A stretch of DNA of 33,703 nucleotides from an uncultured Geobacteraceae bacterium. Lineage in GTDB: Bacteria; Desulfobacterota; Desulfuromonadia; Geobacterales; Pseudopelobacteraceae. Under the pieces are notes generated by a model. The model did no database searches and had not been told where the DNA came from. It worked only from the letters and a program-made list of their open reading frames with translations. This document shows positions 1-7,264 of the stretch, in pieces (position 1 is the first letter of the stretch; each line of letters starts with the position of its first letter). The stretch lies in the NCBI GenBank assembly GCA_903930585.1, contig CAIYZD010000163.1, forward strand, positions 1 through 33,703, in the 5' to 3' direction. The translations under genes were made by a program, and so were the position numbers.

Positions 1-115
1 CATAGAGGCACTTGAACAGCATTTGTCCTCTTCGCTACGCGAAATGGAGTTGGACAATCAACGTGTACACTCGATTACTGCTTGGCCATGGATTATAAAT
101 GCACTATTGAATTAG
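1..115 (+). pseudogene. 3' end of an unrecognised upstream gene
   Basis: Frame 2 is open from the window edge to a TAG at 113-115 and encodes 37 residues ending in ITAWPWIINALLN. The piece does not resemble the porin sequence that follows in the same frame, so it is the tail of a different protein. The sequence is compatible with the end of a transposase (an IS630-like protein came to mind), but the match is from memory and weak. If it is a transposase, the element's right end lies just after 115 and would explain why the porin gene has no start. Only the tail is visible, so the function remains open. Confidence 0.35.
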
Positions 116-709
116 AAATGGAATAACAACAATCAAAAAGCACTTAACGCCAGAGTTCTCATCACCCCTGTAGCGGAATATCTTTCCCTGTTCAGCGGTC
201 TGACGTTCGGCGGGTCGTACTACAAGGATATTGTTGGCGGCAGCAGTACGACAGCGGCACGGAAAGTCGGTAAAGAATGGTACGGCCTGGAACTTTCCTG
301 GTTGCGCAAACCGTTCCTGCTGACGGCTGAAAGCATCTACGGAAACAACCCTAATCTTCCAGCGAGTGTCAACCCGGCAAATCCGGTTATCCCCAACAGC
401 ACCGTTGTCGGGCGTCAAAAAAGCTCCGACGTCATCGTAACACTCTTCTGGTCACCGAACACGCTGCCCGACTTTCAGCCTCTGTACCGCTATGACCGTT
501 ACACCAGCAACAACACAACCACCGCCATTCACTCAATCGGCTTCAACTACTTTGTATGGCAAACCACACCGGTACTATACAGAACCTTTCAGGCGAAAGA
601 CACGGCAAGAGTCCTGAAGATACAGGCAAACTGGAACATTCGCGAACAGTTGCCGACCCAGAAAGCTACCGCAAACGATTATTCATTGCTTCTCGTTGCG
701 AGCTTCTAG
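116..709 (+). pseudogene. Outer-membrane porin, 5'-truncated
   Basis: The reading frame after the stop at 115 encodes about 197 residues of alternating, aromatic-rich beta-strand sequence ending in a terminal Phe (LLLVASF), the usual C-terminal signature of an outer-membrane barrel. Segments such as GLELSWLRKPFLLTAESIY resemble large periplasm-facing strands of substrate-selective porins. No start codon or ribosome site precedes the first conserved residues; the frame simply continues out of an unrelated gene tail. The gene has therefore lost its signal peptide and first strands, by insertion or deletion near 116-140. It lies 77 bp upstream of the ABC binding protein gene and was probably the outer-membrane door for that importer. 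It cannot be exported as it stands. Confidence 0.7.
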
Positions 710-739
710 GGTTATCGGGCAGCTACCTGACCAATCATT

Positions 740-757
740 GCCTGTCGGGAAACAGGC
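740..757 (+). other. Intercistronic hairpin upstream of binding-protein gene
   Basis: GCCTGT (740-745) and ACAGGC (752-757) form a 6-bp stem with a six-base loop, followed by ATAAAAAC and not by a T-run. It sits between the broken porin and the binding-protein gene. It may act as a weak terminator or as a 5' end protecting stem; it is not a convincing intrinsic terminator. Confidence 0.4.
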
Positions 758-786
758 ATAAAAACAAAAAAAGAGGAGGAAATACC

Positions 787-1830
787 ATGAAAAAGAGTCG
801 ATTATTAGTTGCCGGTGTTGCTCTTGCAGTCTCAACGAGCACTGTTGCGCTGGCGGCGCCGAAAAAAGACACGGTATATGTTCCGCTGAATGTATGGACA
901 TCCGTAGCGCTTAACAAGGGATGGCTGCAGGAAGAGTACGCCAAGGTTGGCGCAAAGGTTGAGGCGGTCGATACGTCGGCCATCAAGGTTCCGGGAGTCG
1001 AGGCATCCCTGCTGGAAAAAGGCGAGCTGCACTTTGTTAACTGCATGGGGTACGTGTCGATTCAGCACAAGCTCAACGGCCTCGATTCCGTAGCGGTATG
1101 GGGCTCCAAACTGCCGAATCCCCGCCGCTCTACAACAGTCGTGCTGAAAGACTCACCGGCGAACAAGCTGGCAGACCTGAAAGGTAAAAACCTTGGCGGA
1201 TGGCGTATATCCTGCCCCTATTTTGCCACCTATGAGGCGTTGAAAGAACATGGCGTACAACAGGACACCGAGTATCAGAAGGGGGATGTCCGCTACACCA
1301 ACATCGCACCGGCTGCCCAGATTTCAGCGCTGCTTGGCGGCAAGATCGATGCCCTCTCCGTGCATGCCGCCACCAGCACGGTGACTCCGCTCTACACGCA
1401 AGGTCTGGTCAAGGAACTTGAACCGACCAGCACCAAGAGCACTTACGTAAACGGCGCCGGTCGCTCAATCATCTTTACGCTACGTGAATTTGCCGAGAAA
1501 CATCCGGACCGTGTCCGTCCCTTCCTGGTGGCGTATGAGCGGTCGCAGAAATGGATCAAAGCCAACCCGGATGCGGCGGCAGCAATCGCCGCCCGTGACC
1601 TGCGCATTCCCAAGCACATAGCCAAATATCAGATTGTGGACGATTCACAGATGCTCTTCTCGGATCCGGAACGCGATCGCAACAGGATTATTGCTTCCTA
1701 TAACCTGTTCCAGAGCTGGGGCATTAAAAACGGCGACGATTTCCTGAAAAAGAAAAACCTCAATCAGAAACAGCTGGAAGCATTTGTTGATCAGAAATTT
1801 TTTGCCGGTGGCGAATACGTACCGAAGTAA
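787..1830 (+). CDS. ABC transporter periplasmic substrate-binding protein (NMT1/SsuA-like)
   Basis: This 347-aa protein has a Sec signal peptide (MKKSRLLVAGVALAVSTSTVALA, cleavage after ALA about residue 23) and the two-lobed fold pattern of NitT/TauT/SsuA-type binding proteins: an early lobe-1 strand, the LADLKGKNLGG segment typical of this family, and a C-terminal helix-rich part. Family members bring sulfonates, nitrate, taurine, thiamine precursors or other small molecules to an inner-membrane ABC importer; the ligand here cannot be read from the sequence. The start at 787 is chosen because of the strong GAGGAGGAA ribosome site and the signal peptide; an upstream in-frame ATG at 556 would overlap the porin frame. 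It is the only binding protein in a cluster that holds two ATPases and three permeases. Confidence 0.88.
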   Translation: MKKSRLLVAGVALAVSTSTVALAAPKKDTVYVPLNVWTSVALNKGWLQEEYAKVGAKVEAVDTSAIKVPGVEASLLEKGELHFVNCMGYVSIQHKLNGLDSVAVWGSKLPNPRRSTTVVLKDSPANKLADLKGKNLGGWRISCPYFATYEALKEHGVQQDTEYQKGDVRYTNIAPAAQISALLGGKIDALSVHAATSTVTPLYTQGLVKELEPTSTKSTYVNGAGRSIIFTLREFAEKHPDRVRPFLVAYERSQKWIKANPDAAAAIAARDLRIPKHIAKYQIVDDSQMLFSDPERDRNRIIASYNLFQSWGIKNGDDFLKKKNLNQKQLEAFVDQKFFAGGEYVPK

Positions 1831-1843
1831 CGGCTTGATCCCC

Positions 1844-1872
1844 TTTTCCCCTCCCGTCACGGGAGGGGAAAA
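1844..1872 (+). other. Perfect 13-bp inverted repeat after the binding-protein gene
   Basis: Arms 1844-1856 and 1860-1872 are exact reverse complements around a three-base loop (TCA). The 5' arm begins with TTTT and the 3' arm ends with AAAA, so the transcript lacks a U-run after the stem on the plus strand. Such stems behind binding-protein genes commonly stop 3' exonucleases and raise the level of the binding protein over its membrane partners; partial termination is the alternative. Confidence 0.65.
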
Positions 1873-1943
1873 TTGCACAACATGTTACCGGGCCATCAGG
1901 CCAATCATATGAACGGCCGTACCGGCCCCCGAGGAGACGTATC

Positions 1944-2819
1944 ATGGAAAACCAGGCAATTATCTCACCCGTAGCAGCACCCCTGAATCGTGAACATTCG
2001 GCGCTAACGGCGAAGAAACAGGGTGCATCAATCACCCTCTCCGCCTTTACCGCCTTAAAAATAATTGGAGACCGCCTGATCGGTTTTATCATACCGGTGC
2101 TGTTGCTGATTGTATGGGAAACCGTTGCCCAACTGAATTGGGTTAAACCGGTTTTTTTACCGGCGCCATCACTCATCTTCAAAACGTTTATCAACCTTAT
2201 CCGCACCGATTCCTTCCTTGGCGATATCTGGTTCAGCCTCCATACGGTTATTCGCGGCTTTGCCTGGGGAATTCTTCTAGGGCTCCCCTTTGGCACTGCC
2301 GCCGGCATGTCCAGGACCGTTGAGAAATTATTCAGCCCCCTCCTGAACGCCATTCGGCAGGTGCCGCCCCTGGCTTTTCTGCCGTTGATCGTTCTCTGGT
2401 GCGGAATTGGCGATGTCGGCAAGCTCGTGGTTATTGCCAAAGCCGTGTTTTTCCCGGTATTTCTTAACACCCTGCAAGGTATTCGCACCGTCAACCGTGA
2501 GTATGTCGAGGTTGCCCGCGTATATGAATTCTCCCGTTTTCAGATGATCCGCCGGGTGATCTTCCCCGGAGCCCTCCCCTCAATATTCGTTGGTGTCCGT
2601 TTCGGAGCGGGTCTGGCCTGGGTCATGATTGTTGCGGCTGAAATGCTCTCCGGACGGAAGGGGGTGGGATACATCCTGACCAGAGGGCAGGATTTGCTCC
2701 AGACAGATGAAGTGTTTGTTGTAATTTTTGTCATCGGTCTGATCGGTTTCCTCATCGACAAGGTATTGAGAGACACCGAAGGACGACTCATCAAATGGAA
2801 AAAAAGTTTTGTAAGTTAG
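1944..2819 (+). CDS. ABC transporter permease (TauC/SsuC type)
   Basis: The 291-aa inner-membrane protein belongs to the binding-protein-dependent permease family. After a roughly 45-residue cytoplasmic N-terminus it shows about six hydrophobic segments, and the cytoplasmic EAA loop that docks onto the ATPase is visible as EVARVYEFSRFQMIRRVIFP (about residues 190-210). A GAGGAG ribosome site lies before the ATG. It follows the binding-protein gene by 113 bp, separated by the stem at 1844. It may pair as a homodimer with the ATPase at 3374. The two other permeases of the operon are more like each other than like this one, so the cluster probably encodes two related transporters or one remodelled set. 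Confidence 0.88.
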   Translation: MENQAIISPVAAPLNREHSALTAKKQGASITLSAFTALKIIGDRLIGFIIPVLLLIVWETVAQLNWVKPVFLPAPSLIFKTFINLIRTDSFLGDIWFSLHTVIRGFAWGILLGLPFGTAAGMSRTVEKLFSPLLNAIRQVPPLAFLPLIVLWCGIGDVGKLVVIAKAVFFPVFLNTLQGIRTVNREYVEVARVYEFSRFQMIRRVIFPGALPSIFVGVRFGAGLAWVMIVAAEMLSGRKGVGYILTRGQDLLQTDEVFVVIFVIGLIGFLIDKVLRDTEGRLIKWKKSFVS

Positions 2820-2824
2820 GACAG

Positions 2825-2845
2825 AGGTTGAAGGTTGAAGGTTAA
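2825..2845 (+). repeat. Heptamer tandem repeat (AGGTTGA x3)
   Basis: Two exact AGGTTGA units and a third with one change (AGGTTAA) lie between the permease and the PNPOx-like gene. A comparable three-unit heptamer array (GAGGGAT) ends another gene at 18407-18427. No function is implied. Confidence 0.7.
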
Positions 2846-2872
2846 TTTATAAAACACAAAAGGAGCTCCACC

Positions 2873-3346
2873 ATGCCACTGGAACAAAGAAAATCAGAAA
2901 TAACCGATTACGTTAACGCCACCCGCTTCGCCACCCTTGCTTATATCCGGAACGATGGCGCACCGGTGCAGCGTTCTTTCGGAAGCTACGCCCTGGCCGA
3001 TTATGACGTCATTTTTTCAACCAGGAAAGAAGCTGCCAAGGTCCGCGATATCTTGACCAATGCCAAGGTATCATTTTTCTTCGAGCAGGAGGGCCAGGAG
3101 CTGCCGAAATGGCGCAATGCCCTTTTTATCGGCGAAGCTCACACCATCGAAGATCCTCGTGAACTCGACTGGGCAATCGGCATTTTGAGCGCCCGCAACC
3201 CGCGCTTCAAGGAACGGATTGACAACGGGGATCTCCCCAACATCCAGCTGTTCAAACTCAAGACCAGCGAAATTGAATATATCGATTACAGTAAAGGCGC
3301 CGGGCATGTGGAGAAATTCACCCTCAGCAAAGTAGAAGAAAACTAA
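2873..3346 (+). CDS. Pyridoxamine 5'-phosphate oxidase-like flavoprotein
   Basis: A 157-aa cytoplasmic protein of the PNPOx-like split-barrel family. The N-terminal pattern RFATLAYIRNDGAPVQRSFG followed by DVIFSTRKEAAKVRDI is the usual FMN-binding split-barrel core. Family members use FMN, F420 or haem and act as small-molecule reductases or oxidases; the substrate here is unknown. An AAAGGAG ribosome site precedes the ATG. Its place inside an ABC transporter operon suggests that it acts on the imported compound or on a flavin the pathway needs. It is about the normal length for stand-alone family members and no residue is obviously missing. Confidence 0.78.
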   Translation: MPLEQRKSEITDYVNATRFATLAYIRNDGAPVQRSFGSYALADYDVIFSTRKEAAKVRDILTNAKVSFFFEQEGQELPKWRNALFIGEAHTIEDPRELDWAIGILSARNPRFKERIDNGDLPNIQLFKLKTSEIEYIDYSKGAGHVEKFTLSKVEEN

Positions 3347-3373
3347 GTACGTGAACACACGTGGAGGGTTTGA

Positions 3374-4162
3374 ATGAGTAGTATATCTGCAACACCGGAT
3401 AAATTGACCGTCAGCAACCTGAAAAAGGTGTTCAAAACACAAAACAGTGATGTGGTAGCCCTGGAAGGGGTTAACCTGAATGTCAAAGATGGCGAGTTTG
3501 TCTCCATCATCGGCACCAGCGGCTGCGGCAAGACGACTCTCCTGCGGGTTGTGGCAGGATTGGAAAGTGATTTTGAAGGTGAAGTCAGCCTGAACAACAA
3601 GAAAATCACTGCGCCGGGGACTGATCGGGCGGTTATTTTCCAGGATCATCGCCTGTTTCCCTGGTTCTCGATTGAGGACAATATTTCGTTCGGTTCCACG
3701 GAGAAAAATTCGGCAAAAAAACGAGAGCGGATTCAGCATTACGTGGATCTGGTCGGACTCAAAGGGTTCGAAAAGGTGTATCCGGGCCAGGTTTCCGGCG
3801 GGATGGCCCAGCGCGCCGCCATAGCCCGCGCCTTGCTCGGCAAGCCGGATGTCCTGCTGCTCGACGAACCACTCGGGGCTCTGGACGCTCTTACCCGCAT
3901 GTACATGCAAAACGAGCTGGAACGGATCTGGAAAGAAGAAGCTTCGACCATGATCATGGTTACTCACGACATCGAAGAAGCCATCTACCTGAGCGACCGG
4001 ATCGTCATCATGTCCAATCGCCCCGGCACTATCAAACGGATAGTTGAAGTGCCTCTGGCACGCCCCCGCGACAGAGCCAGCTACGATTTTACGGTCATCA
4101 AGGAAGAGGTGTTGAAAGAGTTCAACCTTGAGGCACAGAGCGCGTTCTACTATACGATCTAA
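3374..4162 (+). CDS. ABC transporter ATP-binding protein (NitT/TauT family)
   Basis: This 262-aa ATPase has all expected motifs: Walker A GTSGCGKTT (47-55), Q-loop VIFQDHRLFPW, signature VSGGMAQR (140-147), Walker B VLLLDEPLG (160-168), and the switch histidine in MVTHD. A GGAGG site lies before the ATG. It would energise import through permease dimers such as the one at 1944. The signature has Ala where most relatives have Gln (SGGMAQR versus SGGMQQR), which is a tolerated change. A second ATPase follows 25 bp later, and the two differ enough to serve different permease pairs or to form a heterodimer. Confidence 0.93.
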   Translation: MSSISATPDKLTVSNLKKVFKTQNSDVVALEGVNLNVKDGEFVSIIGTSGCGKTTLLRVVAGLESDFEGEVSLNNKKITAPGTDRAVIFQDHRLFPWFSIEDNISFGSTEKNSAKKRERIQHYVDLVGLKGFEKVYPGQVSGGMAQRAAIARALLGKPDVLLLDEPLGALDALTRMYMQNELERIWKEEASTMIMVTHDIEEAIYLSDRIVIMSNRPGTIKRIVEVPLARPRDRASYDFTVIKEEVLKEFNLEAQSAFYYTI

Positions 4163-4187
4163 CTGAATTTCAGAAGGTTGGTAATCA

Positions 4188-4991
4188 ATGGCTCCTCATC
4201 AGAATCCAAAAATTGAAATCAGAAACATTAGCAGAACATTCTCTCATACTACCGTGGGCAGCGATGGATCTCGTGAATTTACGGCCCTGGAGGATATCAC
4301 CCTGACCGTTCGCACAGGGGAATTTCTGGCCATTGTCGGTCCTTCCGGCTGCGGGAAATCAACCCTGCTCGATATCCTGGCCGGCCTCTCCCCGGCAACG
4401 AGCGGAGAGGTTCTGATCGATGGAGTGCCGGTTACCCGGCCGACCCTCAACCGTGGTATTGTCCTGCAAGGGTACTCATTGCTGGCCTGGCGCACCGTAC
4501 GAAAAAACATCGAGTTCGGCCTGGAAGTCAAAAATATCCCGAAATCGGAACGACGCGCCATCAGCGACCGTTACATCGCGCTGGTTGGGCTGACCGGGTT
4601 TGAGGATCACTACCCCCATGAACTGTCCGGCGGGATGCAGCAGCGTGTCGCCCTGGCACGCGCACTGGCCTATGATCCCGAGATTTTACTGTTGGATGAA
4701 CCGTTTGCTGCGGTTGATGCCCTGACCAGGGAAAACCTGCAAAATGAACTGCTCCGGATCTGGAACGAAACCGGCAAGACGATTGTGTTTGTCACGCACA
4801 GTATCGAAGAAGCCACCTACCTGGCTGACCGGGTGGCCGTTCTTACAACCAATCCCGGAACAATCCGCCAGGTGGTTGACGTACAACTGCCGCGCCCCCG
4901 TTCTGAAGGAGATATCCGCTCAACACCGGAATTCGGGCGCATCAGGCACTCCTTGTGGAATCTGTTGCAGAATGGCGGAGCCCATGCCTAA
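4188..4991 (+). CDS. ABC transporter ATP-binding protein, second copy
   Basis: A 267-aa ATPase with Walker A GPSGCGKST, Q-loop LQGYSLLAWRT, signature LSGGMQQRVALARAL, Walker B ILLLDEPFA and switch His in FVTHS. The Q-loop and surrounding residues differ from the ATPase at 3374, so this is a diverged paralogue. Its stop codon overlaps the start of the following permease, indicating translational coupling. The ribosome site is modest (AGAAGG). The overlap places it with the two tandem permeases (4984 and 5964), most likely as the ATPase of a heterodimeric importer. Confidence 0.92.
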   Translation: MAPHQNPKIEIRNISRTFSHTTVGSDGSREFTALEDITLTVRTGEFLAIVGPSGCGKSTLLDILAGLSPATSGEVLIDGVPVTRPTLNRGIVLQGYSLLAWRTVRKNIEFGLEVKNIPKSERRAISDRYIALVGLTGFEDHYPHELSGGMQQRVALARALAYDPEILLLDEPFAAVDALTRENLQNELLRIWNETGKTIVFVTHSIEEATYLADRVAVLTTNPGTIRQVVDVQLPRPRSEGDIRSTPEFGRIRHSLWNLLQNGGAHA

Positions 4992-5967
4992 ACAACAGAG
5001 CGCCATATCCAGCCTCCTGCTCCGCTCTTCCGGGATCATATTCTTTCTGATTTTCTGGGAAGTTTCTTCACGGATGCACTGGATTGACCCGTACTTTCTC
5101 CCCCGTTTTTCGGCAGTCATCACTGAACTGTGGAACCTGGCAGAGGATGGCACCCTGTACAGTAACATGATCATAAGCTCTGCCAGAGCCATTGGCGGAC
5201 TTGCCATTGCCTGTGTGGCAGGACTTCCGCTCGGTTTCGCCTTCGGGCGCTGGTTCCCGGCAACGTCAGCAGTACTCGATCCGCTGCTGCGTATTATGAG
5301 TCAGGTGAACCCGTTTCTGGTGCTGCTGATCTCCACGCTCATTCTGGGTCTGGGCGAGACGACCAAATTCGCGGTCATTGCCTGGGTTTCAATCTGGCCG
5401 CTCCTGTTCTATACCATGACCGCCGTGCGTACCATCGATCCATTACTGATTAAAACCGCCCGTTCCATGGGGATCTCCGAATCCGGGCTTCTGCTGAAGA
5501 TTCTTATCCCGGCGGCCCTGCCGACTATTTTTACCGGCCTGCGCATCAGCGCCGGCATCACGTTCTTCATTCTGGTTGCGGTGGAAATGCTCAACGCTTC
5601 CTCAGGACTTGGCTGGTACGAACATAACGCCGCCATGAATTTTGAAATTAACGGCATGTATGCCGGCGCAAGCGTCATTGTGTTGCTCGGCTTTCTCCTC
5701 AACCGTTTTTTTATTTCCCTGGAACGCTCGCTGTTTACCTGGAGGGCTCCGGTTGAGTTCCTCCTGGGAGGCGCCAAAACCGCCACACGCCTGGCACTCT
5801 GGCGTCCTGGCAGAGTCGGTATTGCCGCCGCTACGCTGGCTATAATGGGACTGTTTGTCAGCGGCAGTTTCGAGATTGTCCGGGTCAACACGGAACGGGC
5901 CAACAGCCTGGCCGGTATTGATGCCGGCAAACATGCACGCCATCTGGGAAGTGAGGTTGACAAATGA
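4984..5967 (+). CDS. ABC transporter permease, first of a tandem pair
   Basis: About 327 residues, inner-membrane, with six hydrophobic segments and an EAA loop (KTARSMGISESGLLLKILIP). The start at 4984 gives an 8-bp overlap with the ATPase stop and has GGAG three bases upstream; the in-frame ATG at 4972 is the alternative. The C-terminus carries an extra segment of about 65 residues beyond the usual permease end (WRAPVEFLLGG onward), including another hydrophobic stretch (GIAAATLAIMGLFVSG). That gives it a seventh membrane pass or a re-entrant tail not present in its neighbour. The last codon overlaps the next gene as ATGA. Confidence 0.87.
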   Translation: MPKQQSAISSLLLRSSGIIFFLIFWEVSSRMHWIDPYFLPRFSAVITELWNLAEDGTLYSNMIISSARAIGGLAIACVAGLPLGFAFGRWFPATSAVLDPLLRIMSQVNPFLVLLISTLILGLGETTKFAVIAWVSIWPLLFYTMTAVRTIDPLLIKTARSMGISESGLLLKILIPAALPTIFTGLRISAGITFFILVAVEMLNASSGLGWYEHNAAMNFEINGMYAGASVIVLLGFLLNRFFISLERSLFTWRAPVEFLLGGAKTATRLALWRPGRVGIAAATLAIMGLFVSGSFEIVRVNTERANSLAGIDAGKHARHLGSEVDK

Positions 5968-6746
5968 CACGTTCCGTCTCCAAGCGCTCTTCATGGGGAA
6001 TCCATGCCGCACAGGTGGGGATTGTGGCACTGATTGCCCTGGGGTGGGAACTGTTTCCCCATCTCGGCATCCTGACGGCCAACACGTTTCCGCCCCTCTC
6101 CAGGGCAATAACCACCATTTTGACCGACCATCTGTTTGCCAGGCATGCATTGACCAGCATTGGACGCGCTTATGGTGGCCTTACTGCGGCAATCCTGGTC
6201 GGTCTTCCTCTGGGATTGTTGCTGGGGGGATGGTTTAACCGTTTTCAACAGGCGCTTGAGCCGTTGATGGAACTGTTCGGCCAGGCGAATCCGGTCATCC
6301 TGTCCCACATCGTTGTGCTCTTTTTCGGTATCGGCACCGGCACCCAACTATTCGTTATTTCCTGGCTGAGTATCTGGCCGATCTCTTTCAGCGCCATTAA
6401 CGGCGTTCGTTCGGTTGATCCGCAGATTCTTAAAATGGCCGCGTCACTCGGAATTGGCCGGTGGCAACTATTCACCAGAGTTATTCTTCCCTCAGCGGCT
6501 CCGGCTATTATTACCGGAATTCGCCTGTCGGCCGGCTATGCTTTTATCATGCTGATTGCGGCGGAATTGATGGGGGCAACTACCGGATTGGGCTATGTCA
6601 TGGCCACCAGTGCCGAAACAGCAGACATGAACAGTCTGGCTGCTGCTGCCCTGGTTGTAACAATACTCGCCCTGACCACCGACCTGTTTCTCAAACAAGC
6701 GGGCAAACGGCTTGTTGTCTGGCGCTACCAGGGGGGTGTGGATTGA
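5964..6746 (+). CDS. ABC transporter permease, second of a tandem pair
   Basis: A 260-aa inner-membrane protein with the EAA loop KMAASLGIGRWQLFTRVILP. It begins in a 4-bp ATGA overlap with the permease before it, so the two are translationally coupled and likely made in equal amounts as a heterodimeric channel. GQANPVI and GIGTGTQLFVISWLSIWP closely parallel SQVNPFL and GLGETTKFAVIAWVSIWP in the preceding protein, which marks a tandem duplication. Its own stop overlaps the TTG start of the thioredoxin-fold lipoprotein. Confidence 0.88.
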   Translation: MTRSVSKRSSWGIHAAQVGIVALIALGWELFPHLGILTANTFPPLSRAITTILTDHLFARHALTSIGRAYGGLTAAILVGLPLGLLLGGWFNRFQQALEPLMELFGQANPVILSHIVVLFFGIGTGTQLFVISWLSIWPISFSAINGVRSVDPQILKMAASLGIGRWQLFTRVILPSAAPAIITGIRLSAGYAFIMLIAAELMGATTGLGYVMATSAETADMNSLAAAALVVTILALTTDLFLKQAGKRLVVWRYQGGVD

Positions 6747-7228
6747 ATCCCCTTATTGCACTGTTACTGCTGGTAGCTGTTGCGGCAGCGGGATGCAGCG
6801 ACGTGGCACCTACCCGGGTTGGCGATGCGGTTACGCCATTCCGTCTTGTCAATCCGGGCGGCATTACCATTGACACGGCCAGTGGCAGGGGAAAAACCCA
6901 GGTCATCTATTTCTGGAACGACCAATGCGGCTGTGTAGAGCAGCTTGCCAAGCTGAGTGGATTCGTAGTTGCCCGGCAGAGTACATCACTCTCGTTCATT
7001 ACCGTCAATGTCGGACAGAGCAGAGAGCATGTCGAAGAGTTTGTCAAAAAGTACGACCTCCCCTACACCGTTCTGCTCGACAGTGACAGAAAAATTGCCA
7101 CAAAACAGGTTGGTATCAAGGTATTACCGACGATTCTCGTCATCGATAAACAGGGTATCTTGCGTGAAAAACTGATGGGTATCGTCACAACGAGTAAACT
7201 GGAAGAGGTTATCTCCCGCTATCTTTAA
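6743..7228 (+). CDS. TlpA/ResA-like lipoprotein with CxC centre
   Basis: A 161-aa lipoprotein. The TTG start at 6743 overlaps the permease stop (TTGA), has a purine-rich GGGGGGTGTGGA in front and gives a clean lipoprotein signal (LLLLVAVAAAGC, lipid-bearing Cys18). The rest is a thioredoxin fold: strand QVIYFW, active site WNDQCGCVEQ (Cys62, Cys64), and the cis-proline loop VLPT (Pro129). In TlpA/ResA proteins the active site is WCxxC; here the two cysteines are separated by one residue. A CxC centre may be a metal site or a low-potential disulfide. It may keep cysteines of the NosL-like protein or the binding protein reduced. Position in the operon argues for a role in the same pathway. Confidence 0.78.
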   Translation: MNPLIALLLLVAVAAAGCSDVAPTRVGDAVTPFRLVNPGGITIDTASGRGKTQVIYFWNDQCGCVEQLAKLSGFVVARQSTSLSFITVNVGQSREHVEEFVKKYDLPYTVLLDSDRKIATKQVGIKVLPTILVIDKQGILREKLMGIVTTSKLEEVISRYL

Positions 7229-7232
7229 GGAG

Positions 7233-7253
7233 CTGTAAACTCCTGAGTTACAG
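7233..7253 (+). other. Imperfect hairpin before the activase gene
   Basis: CTGTAAACTC (7233-7242) pairs with GAGTTACAG (7245-7253) around CT, with one unpaired base. It sits between the lipoprotein gene and the GTG start at 7265, whose ribosome site AAAGGAA follows directly. It may adjust the translation or stability of the downstream dehydratase genes. Confidence 0.4.
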
Positions 7254-7264
7254 AAAGGAATTAC

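Noticed and set aside
556-786. Extended N-terminus of the binding protein from ATG 556
   Set aside because: It overlaps the porin frame, has no signal peptide at the new N-terminus and ignores the strong ribosome site at 787.
1760-2494. 244-aa minus-strand frame opposite the permease
   Set aside because: Its translation is rich in Arg/Pro/Ser without family resemblance and it lies wholly opposite a clear gene; it is a shadow.
4744-4983. Long N-terminus of the permease from 4744
   Set aside because: This part is a shadow of the ATPase gene in another frame; the conserved permease sequence begins after 4984.
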